From contig JAFDJI010000266.1 in assembly GCA_019307545.1 (NCBI GenBank), positions 1 to 5,805 of the forward strand: a stretch of 5,805 nt of DNA, written 5' to 3'. The position numbers and the translations under genes are program-made. This DNA comes from Deltaproteobacteria bacterium (GTDB taxonomy: Bacteria; Myxococcota_A; UBA796; GCA-2862545). The notes under the pieces were generated by a model. It did not search any database. It saw only the letters and a program-made list of their open reading frames with translations, and was not told the DNA's origin. Shown here piece after piece: positions 1-4,871 of the stretch. Position 1 is the stretch's first letter. Every line of letters starts with the position of its first letter.

Positions 1-393
1 GTGGGCACCCCCCGCGAACTGTTCAACACACCGGCGAACACCTTCGTGGCCACCTTCATCGGTTCCCCTTCCATGAACCTGTTCCCGGCGGAGGGGCGAG
101 GGACCTCTTCTTTCATCGAAGGGGTGGACGCCGAGTTGGACCTCACAGCCGACGGCCCGTTCACCCTCGGGGTTCGTCCCACCGACCTCACCCTCGGAGA
201 AGGCCCGCTCACCGCGACGGTGGACGTGGTGGAGTCGCTGGGCGCCGAGGCACTGGTGCACCTGCGCCTCGGAACGTACGACCTGGTCGGGCAGGCGGCG
301 GAGCCGGTGTCCGTGCGGGCTGGGCAGGAGGTCAGCGTCAGGTTCACCCGTACGCATCGCTTCCACTGCGACACCGGGCTCCGACTGGAATGA
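1..393 (+). CDS. MalK-like sugar ABC transporter ATP-binding subunit, C-terminal part (5' end outside the window)
   Basis: This is the C-terminal portion of the cytoplasmic ATPase subunit of a CUT1 sugar importer. The nucleotide-binding motifs (Walker A/B, LSGGQ) lie upstream and are not seen. Visible residues start with V-GTPRELFNTPANTFVATFIGSPSMN, the MalK/UgpC-family segment that joins the ATPase domain to the regulatory beta-barrel (canonical form: GTP-x-ELY-x-x-PAN-x-FVA-x-FIGSPxMN). The regulatory TOBE-type region follows, with FTLGVRPTDL matching the family's 'GIRPEHL' and VVESLGAEALVHLRL matching its 'VVExLGxExxVxxxL'; the end FHCDTGLRLE matches the family's '(H)xFDxxTGxRL'. The GTG at position 1 is best read as an internal valine, not a start. 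The stop TGA (391-393) overlaps the ATG of the next gene. Family assignment is secure. The transported sugar cannot be read from this fragment. Confidence 0.93.
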   Translation: MGTPRELFNTPANTFVATFIGSPSMNLFPAEGRGTSSFIEGVDAELDLTADGPFTLGVRPTDLTLGEGPLTATVDVVESLGAEALVHLRLGTYDLVGQAAEPVSVRAGQEVSVRFTRTHRFHCDTGLRLE

Positions 394-2552
394 GCGCGGC
401 CCGGGCCACAGCGGCGCTCCTCCTCCTGTTGCTGGTGCTCCCCGGGTTTGCCCGGGCGGCCGAGGTCGTGGTCTGGCACAGCTACCGGGGCGCAGAGGAG
501 AAGGCGCTGGGGGTGGTCGCCGAGGCGTTCCAGGTGGAGACCGGCCACCAGGTGTCCCTGGTGGCGATTCCCTTCGGGGCCTTCGACAGCAAGGTGGAGA
601 CGGCCATCCCTCGCGGAAACGGGCCCGACTTGTTCATCGCGGCCCACGGGTCCCTCGGCAAGTGGTCCACCATGGGCATGGTCCAACCCTGGTCCGGGTC
701 GAACGAAGCGCTGGAGGCCCACCGCCCGGTTGCGGTGGAGGCGCTCTCGCACGGCGGAGTCCAGTACGGCCTTCCGCTGGCCTACAAGTCGCTCCTGCTC
801 CTGTACGACCCCGAGTTGATCGACACCCCCCCCGACACGACCGAAGCCCTTATCGCCATGGCGAAGGAGCACACCGGCGGAGGGCGCTACGGGCTCGCCT
901 ACCAGGCAACCGAGCCGTACTTTCACGCCCCGTGGATGCACGCGTTCGGCGCCATGGCCTATACCGACGAGGGAGAAGTCCGTCTCGACGGACCCGAGCA
1001 CATTGCGGCGCTCGCCTTCACCAAGCGGCTCGGTCGCGACGAGGGGATCGTTCCGCCCCAACCAACCGCGGAGCTGATCACCCGCCTGTACCAGGACGGG
1101 AAGGCAGCCTTCGTCATCAGCGGACCCTGGTTCCTCGCGGATATCGACCGTCCCGTGGCCGCCGCCCCGCTGCCGATGGTGACCGAGACGGGGGCCCCCG
1201 CGCGCCCCTACCTCACGGTGGACGGCGTGTTCCTGGCCGACCAGGCGCCCCATCCGGAGGCGGCCGTGGCGTTCATGGCCCTTCTCGCCGGACCGGAGGG
1301 CGCGCGCATCCGCCAGGAGGTGGGGCGGCAGGCGGTGAGCATCACCGGCCTCATCGTCGAAGACCCCCTGCTGCAGGTCCTGGCGATCCAGTCCGAGATT
1401 GCGGTTCCCCTGCCCACCGACCCGGGGGTGCTGGCGGTGTGGGAGGCACAGGCCCGGTCCATTCGGAGGGTGATCCGCGGCACATCGACTCCGGAGGCTG
1501 CGGCGCGAGAGGCCCAGACCCACTGGAAAGTCCTCTCCCGGCCCCCGCCCCCGCCCGCCGACCCGCGTCCCTACCTGGTCCTGGCCCTGGTGGTCCTCGC
1601 GGCGCTGGCGCTCTGGCTCCTCCGGCCCCTCGCCGACCCCGAGTTCAGAAGGCGGCTGTGGACACATCGCCGCAACTACTTGTGGGTGCTGCCGGCCGGC
1701 CTGGCCATGTCCGTGCTCGTGGTGCTGCCGTTCGTCACCGGTGCCGTGGTGTCGCTGTTCGCGCACCACCAGGGCGAGTGGACCTTCGTGGGCCTCAGCC
1801 ACTTCCTGGACATCCTCCTTTCCCGCGACTGGCCGATCACCTCCCCCATGTCCTTCGTCTTCACCCTGGGCGTGACGGTGTTGTGGACGGTGACCAACCT
1901 CACACTGCATGTGAGCATCGGGGTGGCGCTGGCCATGCTCCTGCGGGAGCCGTGGATCCGGATGCGCGGGCTCTGGCGGGCGCTGTTGATCATCCCGTGG
2001 GCAGTGCCGAACTACATCACCGCGCTGATCTGGAAGGGCATGTTCCATGCCCAATACGGGGCGGTGAACGCCCTCCTCGGAGCCGTGCTCGGGCGCGGGG
2101 AGCCGCTGGAGGTGGACTGGTTCGGCTCCTTCGCCACAGGCTTCTGTGCGAACTTGACCACCAACACCTGGCTCGGCTTCCCCTTCATGATGGTGGTCAC
2201 CCTCGGGGCGCTCCAAGCCGTTCCCCGGGACCTGGAGGAGGCCGCCGAGGTGGACGGCGCGGGGTGGTGGTTCCGGTTCCGCCACGTCATATGGCCCCTG
2301 CTGCGCCCCGCGCTGCTGCCCGCCGTGATCCTCGGCTCGATCTGGACCTTCAATATGTTCAACATCGTGTACCTGGTGAGCGCCGGCGAGCCGGACGGCT
2401 CCACCGAGATCCTCATCTCGGAGGCCTACCGGTGGGCGTTTTCGCGGGGGAACCGGTACGGGTACGCAGCCGCCTACGCGGTGATCATCTTCGGGGTGCT
2501 CCTGGTGTACTCCCGAGGGGTGAACCGCGTGGTGGGACGGAGGGTGCTGTGA
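390..2552 (+). CDS. Fused sugar-binding protein and MalF-like permease of a CUT1 ABC importer (MalE-MalF fusion)
   Basis: One uninterrupted 720-residue protein combines two subunits that are normally separate. Residues 1-23 are a Sec signal peptide (Leu-rich core, ARA before the predicted cleavage at A24). About 24-385 form an extracellular solute-binding domain of MalE size: VVVWHSY at the mature start, a GPDLF segment near 78-82, GPWFLADI at 245-252 (compare GPWAWSNI in MalE) and a typical C-lobe AVAFMALLAGPEGARI. A proline-rich linker (about 384-394, five consecutive Pro) leads to a hydrophobic helix at about 395-411, a basic cytoplasmic stretch (RRRLWTHRR) and six further hydrophobic segments (about 429-458, 487-516, 528-548, 583-605, 640-663, 690-706). 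The permease EAA loop is LEEAAEVDGAG at 615-625, followed by HVIWPLLRP. The gene starts on ATGA overlapping the malK-like stop and has no strong ribosome binding site, so coupling is likely. The inferred role is capture and import of an oligosaccharide such as maltodextrin or trehalose; the substrate is unproven. Confidence 0.93.
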   Translation: MSAARATAALLLLLLVLPGFARAAEVVVWHSYRGAEEKALGVVAEAFQVETGHQVSLVAIPFGAFDSKVETAIPRGNGPDLFIAAHGSLGKWSTMGMVQPWSGSNEALEAHRPVAVEALSHGGVQYGLPLAYKSLLLLYDPELIDTPPDTTEALIAMAKEHTGGGRYGLAYQATEPYFHAPWMHAFGAMAYTDEGEVRLDGPEHIAALAFTKRLGRDEGIVPPQPTAELITRLYQDGKAAFVISGPWFLADIDRPVAAAPLPMVTETGAPARPYLTVDGVFLADQAPHPEAAVAFMALLAGPEGARIRQEVGRQAVSITGLIVEDPLLQVLAIQSEIAVPLPTDPGVLAVWEAQARSIRRVIRGTSTPEAAAREAQTHWKVLSRPPPPPADPRPYLVLALVVLAALALWLLRPLADPEFRRRLWTHRRNYLWVLPAGLAMSVLVVLPFVTGAVVSLFAHHQGEWTFVGLSHFLDILLSRDWPITSPMSFVFTLGVTVLWTVTNLTLHVSIGVALAMLLREPWIRMRGLWRALLIIPWAVPNYITALIWKGMFHAQYGAVNALLGAVLGRGEPLEVDWFGSFATGFCANLTTNTWLGFPFMMVVTLGALQAVPRDLEEAAEVDGAGWWFRFRHVIWPLLRPALLPAVILGSIWTFNMFNIVYLVSAGEPDGSTEILISEAYRWAFSRGNRYGYAAAYAVIIFGVLLVYSRGVNRVVGRRVL
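2539..2544 (+). promoter_or_regulatory. Ribosome binding site for the malG-like gene
   Basis: GGAGGG sits inside the last codons of the fusion gene, 4 nt before GTG 2549 (5 nt if only GGAGG is counted). It supports GTG 2549 as the true start even though the frame is open far upstream. With the overlapping stop/start it implies translational coupling of the two permease cistrons. Confidence 0.7.
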
Positions 2553-3397
2553 GGCGGCCGTCACTGCTGCGGGTGGTCCTCGCCCACGCGCTGATCGTCG
2601 TGGTGACCGTGGCCACCCTGTACCCGGTGCTGTGGGTGATCAAGATGGCACTCACCCCGTCGCAGGCCTTCTCGGTGGGCATCATCCCCATTCCCGACGT
2701 GGTGAGCACCGAGAATTTCGCCCACGTCATGGGGACCACCGACGCCCACGGCGGATGGCTGTTCGGACGACAGCTCCTCAACTCCCTGGTGGTGGCGCTG
2801 GCCACCTCCGCCCTCGGCCTCGCGCTCTCAACCACCGCGGCCTACGCGCTGTCTCGGTACGAGTTCCCCGGGCGTGACCGGAGTATGGCTGCCTTCCTCG
2901 TCACCCAGATGTTCCCCGGGGTGGTCATGCTCATCCCGCTGTACATCCTGCTCGATGCGTTCGGGCTGCTGGACAGCCTGATGGGCCTGGTGCTGGTGTA
3001 CGCGACGACCGCGGTCCCGTTCTCGGTGTGGACCCTCAAGGGCTACTTCGACACCATTCCCCGAGAGTTGGAGGAGGCAGCGCTGTTGGACGGGGCTTCC
3101 GCCTGGATGACCTTCACCCGGATCATCCTCCCCCTCGCGCGACCCGCGGTGGCGGTGACCGGCCTGTTCTCCTTCATGACCGCTTGGAACGAGTTCATCC
3201 TCGCCGCCACCCTCCTCGGGGATCCACGCGCCTTCACCCTGCCCATCGTGCTGCAGCGCTACGTGAACGAGTACAACACCGAGTGGGGTCACTTCGCCGC
3301 AGGGGCGATCGTGGTCTCCATCCCTGTGGTCGCCCTGTTCTTCGCCCTGCAGAGGCACTTCGTCGAGGGCCTCACCGCGGGGAGTGTGAAGGGCTAG
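2549..3397 (+). CDS. MalG-like permease subunit of the CUT1 ABC importer
   Basis: This 282-residue inner-membrane permease pairs with the MalF half of the preceding fusion. About six hydrophobic helices are visible (roughly residues 8-32, 77-101, 113-135, 141-163, 198-222, 250-268). The EAA loop that docks on the ATPase is LEEAALLDGASAWMTFTRIILPLARP, with E176-A177-A178, G182 and the closing I-L-P at 193-195. The C-terminus FVEGLTAGSVKG is the family hallmark (E. coli MalG ends in a very similar LTAGGVKG). The GTG start at 2549 overlaps the TGA of the fusion gene (GTGA) and has a GGAGGG ribosome binding site 4 nt upstream. The reading frame is open further upstream, to 662, but that extension is antithetical to the real fusion gene and shows no family similarity. 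Length matches single MalG-type subunits (about 275-300). Confidence 0.95.
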   Translation: MRRPSLLRVVLAHALIVVVTVATLYPVLWVIKMALTPSQAFSVGIIPIPDVVSTENFAHVMGTTDAHGGWLFGRQLLNSLVVALATSALGLALSTTAAYALSRYEFPGRDRSMAAFLVTQMFPGVVMLIPLYILLDAFGLLDSLMGLVLVYATTAVPFSVWTLKGYFDTIPRELEEAALLDGASAWMTFTRIILPLARPAVAVTGLFSFMTAWNEFILAATLLGDPRAFTLPIVLQRYVNEYNTEWGHFAAGAIVVSIPVVALFFALQRHFVEGLTAGSVKG

Positions 3398-3416
3398 CAG
3401 CCCGCAGCGGGCTGCT
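3396..3416 (+). terminator. Hairpin at the malG stop codon, possible terminator between convergent genes
   Basis: AGCAGCCCGC (3396-3405) and GCGGGCTGCT (3407-3416) are perfect reverse complements around a single A; a realistic RNA fold is an 8-bp stem with the loop GCAGC. The stem begins inside the TAG stop of the malG-like gene. No run of T follows on either strand (TTCCG on +, AGCCC on -), so it is not a textbook intrinsic terminator. Its place between convergent genes suggests bidirectional 3'-end protection or weak termination, but this is inference. Confidence 0.4.
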
Positions 3417-3422
3417 TCCGTA

Positions 3423-3446
3423 CCCGCTCCCGCTCCCGCTCCCGTG
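3423..3446. repeat. Short hexanucleotide tandem repeat (CCCGCT)
   Basis: Three exact copies of CCCGCT (3423-3440) are followed by a degenerate fourth copy CCCGTG (3441-3446). The array lies in the 61-bp gap between the 3' ends of the malG-like gene and the opposite-strand lipoprotein gene, outside both reading frames. It is too short to say more than that it may be a product of replication slippage. Confidence 0.6.
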
Positions 3447-3458
3447 CCCGACCGGCTC

Positions 3459-4151
3459 CTACCTGGGCGTCCACGTCATCGCGGTCCGGGGGTACGGCTG
3501 GGTCGCCTCGAGGGCGGGGAGGGTGGAGAAAGTCCATCGACTCGTGGTGCGCGTCGTGCGCCACCGCACCGCATCGCTGGTGAAGGAGAGCCCACCCGGA
3601 TCCCCATCCAACTGCCAACCCGTGGGTTGCCCGGGGCTGACGCGGAGGTTGTCGGCGGGCAGCGACACCGTTCCCAGGCCATCGAGCACGATTCGCCAGT
3701 CGTCCGGCCGGGACCGCAGGCGCACCCAGGTGATCACCTTGTCCGGAGGGGCGTCGGCCCGATTGGCTACTTCGGAGAGAGGCGGGCCGTAATACCGCAC
3801 CAGCAGGTCCACGCCATCGACCACGATCTCCACGCGGCTCAACGGACGTTCGGGATGGGCGACCGCGATCAGGGGCCAGCGTGAGCCCTCCTCGTCCACC
3901 TCGAGCGTTTGCCCCGCGTGGATCGGGCTCACCCCGGGGATCCGACCCCGCTCGTCGCGGAGCAGTTGGACCCGCGCCCCGTGCGCGCCATCCCCGAGCC
4001 GCAGGACGATCGAATCCTCCTCCTGTCGGACCACCACCCAAGGCGCCTCCACCTCGAGGCGCACGGGAGGGGACGGCTGAGTGGCCGGCGGCGCCGCGGG
4101 CTCGGCACATCCCACGAGCACGGCAAGCGAGAAGATCGACCGCACCTTCAC
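3459..4151 (-). CDS. Putative lipoprotein of unknown function
   Basis: The 230-residue product starts VKVRSIFSLAVLVGC: a short basic N-terminus, a hydrophobic core and the lipobox L12-V13-G14-C15, so it is probably lipidated at C15 and anchored in the cell envelope. A Pro/Ala-rich linker (about 17-29) follows. The rest alternates hydrophobic and charged residues (for example VRLEVEAPWVVVRQ and RVEIVVDGVDLLVRYYG), which suggests a mostly beta-strand globular domain. There is no second cysteine and no motif I recognise. I chose GTG 4151 because GGGAGG lies 8 nt upstream (4160-4165). The frame could extend to an ATG at 4190, but that would put 13 polar residues (MRFQGPVPREVPS) before the signal. 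The gene converges on malG and diverges from the nuclease gene, with no operon partner in the window. Coding status is supported by the lipobox and ribosome binding site together; function is unknown. Confidence 0.78.
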   Translation of the reverse strand: MKVRSIFSLAVLVGCAEPAAPPATQPSPPVRLEVEAPWVVVRQEEDSIVLRLGDGAHGARVQLLRDERGRIPGVSPIHAGQTLEVDEEGSRWPLIAVAHPERPLSRVEIVVDGVDLLVRYYGPPLSEVANRADAPPDKVITWVRLRSRPDDWRIVLDGLGTVSLPADNLRVSPGQPTGWQLDGDPGGLSFTSDAVRWRTTRTTSRWTFSTLPALEATQPYPRTAMTWTPR

Positions 4152-4159
4152 AGAGGGGA

Positions 4160-4165
4160 CCTCCC
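4160..4165 (-). promoter_or_regulatory. Ribosome binding site that sets the start of the minus-strand lipoprotein gene
   Basis: On the minus strand GGGAGG lies exactly 8 nt before GTG 4151. This favours that start over the ATG at 4190, which would place the ribosome binding site inside the coding region, and over the second GTG at 4145, which would be 14 nt away. Confidence 0.65.
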
Positions 4166-4232
4166 GTGGAACGGGGCCTTGGAAGCGCACCTACCCGTCA
4201 GCTTCGCTTGACGCTACACTGATGCCCGTCGT

Positions 4233-4241
4233 GGGGTGATC
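4233..4241 (+). promoter_or_regulatory. Ribosome binding site of the nuclease lipoprotein gene
   Basis: GGGGTGATC matches the extended Shine-Dalgarno consensus GGAGGTGATC over its last seven bases. Its core is placed about 6 nt before GTG 4243. An in-frame TGA at 4237-4239 rules out any earlier start in this frame. Confidence 0.55.
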
Positions 4242-4242
4242 G

Positions 4243-4818
4243 GTGCGTTTCACGGTTCTATCTGGGTTGCTGGTGACGGGGTGCTGGTACACGCCGCCCG
4301 AGGATCTGCTCTGCGACCCGGAAGACACCGACTGTCCGTTGGTGGACGACGTGCCGGTCGTGCCTCGGGGTGCCTGCGCGCCCGATCGCGTGGAGTCGGT
4401 CGCCTGCGTCATCGACGGCGATACCTTCGACGTCGGGGCGTGCGGCGACAACGGTGAGCGCATCCGGATGTTGGGGATCGACGCGCCAGAGGTGGCGCAC
4501 GGGGAGGATCCTGCCGAGTGTTGGGGGTACGAGGCATCCACCGAGTTGGAGCGTTTGCTCACGGGCGAGGACGTGCTGCTCACCTTCGACCGGGAGTGCG
4601 AAGGGCTCTACAACCGCACCCTGGCCTATGTATGGTTCGAAGATGCAGAGGGCGAAGCCCTCCTGGTGAACCGATGGATGCTCGAGCAGGGCCACGCGCG
4701 GCTCTTCGAGGAGGACTTCGGCGAGCCCATTCGCCTCAAGGAGGACTTCCGAGCCGCACAGGATGCTGCGCACGCGCGAGGTCTAGGTCTTTGGGGTGCT
4801 TGCCCCATCGAGGAATGA
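4243..4818 (+). CDS. SNase-like (thermonuclease family) lipoprotein
   Basis: This 191-residue protein belongs to the staphylococcal nuclease family, whose members hydrolyse DNA and RNA using Ca2+. The short N-terminus ends in a lipobox V11-T12-G13-C14, so the enzyme is probably an envelope-anchored lipoprotein acting in the periplasm or at the cell surface. An acidic linker (about 15-50, including LCDPEDTDCPLVDD) precedes the catalytic domain. All key family residues are visible: D60 in VIDGDTFDV (D21 of the S. aureus enzyme), R75, D80 and E83 in IRMLGIDAPE (R35, D40, E43), and R125 in YNRTLAYV (R87). The usual domain end is present as LVNRWMLEQGHARL followed by ARGLGLWG. Besides the lipid cysteine there are eight cysteines (24, 31, 45, 55, 67, 93, 119, 187), unlike the cysteine-free S. 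aureus enzyme; disulfides are plausible in an exported protein. The start GTG 4243 is the first possible in frame. Roles in nutrient scavenging or extracellular DNA turnover are inference. Confidence 0.93.
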   Translation: MRFTVLSGLLVTGCWYTPPEDLLCDPEDTDCPLVDDVPVVPRGACAPDRVESVACVIDGDTFDVGACGDNGERIRMLGIDAPEVAHGEDPAECWGYEASTELERLLTGEDVLLTFDRECEGLYNRTLAYVWFEDAEGEALLVNRWMLEQGHARLFEEDFGEPIRLKEDFRAAQDAAHARGLGLWGACPIEE

Positions 4819-4858
4819 TGCCCCGGTGAATCTGTTGGTATGGTCCTTTCCCTGTCTT

Positions 4859-4866
4859 GGAAGGAG
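4859..4866 (+). promoter_or_regulatory. Strong ribosome binding site of the coiled-coil protein gene
   Basis: GGAAGGAG is followed 5 nt later by ATG 4872. This is the strongest and best spaced ribosome binding site in the window and a main reason for accepting the downstream gene. The 53-bp gap after the nuclease stop holds no clear terminator and only a weak -10-like TATGGT (4839-4844) with no matching -35, so read-through from the nuclease gene is possible. Confidence 0.75.
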
Positions 4867-4871
4867 TTGCT

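Larger units (their letters stand above)
4152..4242. promoter_or_regulatory. Divergent intergenic region with an imperfect inverted repeat
   Basis: This 91-bp region must hold the promoters of both the minus-strand lipoprotein gene and the plus-strand nuclease gene, unless either is read from further away. It contains CGTCA (4196-4200) and TGACG (4209-4213), inverted arms separated by 8 nt. Including GC..GC and one bulged T, this folds into a 7-bp stem with a TTC loop. A TTGACG (4208-4213) and a TACACT (4215-4220) resemble -35 and -10 boxes but are only 1 nt apart, so they cannot form one sigma-70 promoter. I found no convincing -35/-10 pair on either strand. Promoter or operator function is inferred only from position. 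Confidence 0.3.

Noticed and set aside
1..3. GTG at the first base as a true start codon.
   Set aside because: The peptide begins in the middle of a conserved MalK-family segment (V-GTPxEL), so the ATPase domain lies upstream of the window and GTG is an internal valine.
662..2548. Long open frame on the + strand that leads without a stop into the malG-like gene (would make a 911-residue protein).
   Set aside because: It overlaps the fusion gene in another frame. Its product is low-complexity Arg/Pro/Gly/His-rich, as expected for a shadow frame in GC-rich DNA, and family similarity begins only at GTG 2549, which has its own ribosome binding site.
3394..4110. 238-codon minus-strand frame overlapping the orphan lipoprotein gene.
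   Set aside because: The product is Arg/Gly/Ala/Pro-rich with a terminal RERERE run made by the CCCGCT repeat and hairpin. The alternative frame has a lipobox, a ribosome binding site and a globular composition.
4208..4220. TTGACG plus TACACT as a sigma-70 promoter for the nuclease gene.
   Set aside because: The two boxes are 1 nt apart instead of about 17, and neither has a partner at proper spacing.
4258..4773. 171-codon minus-strand frame opposite the nuclease gene.
   Set aside because: It is fully antisense to a gene with all SNase catalytic residues and has no protein-like motif or ribosome binding site of its own.
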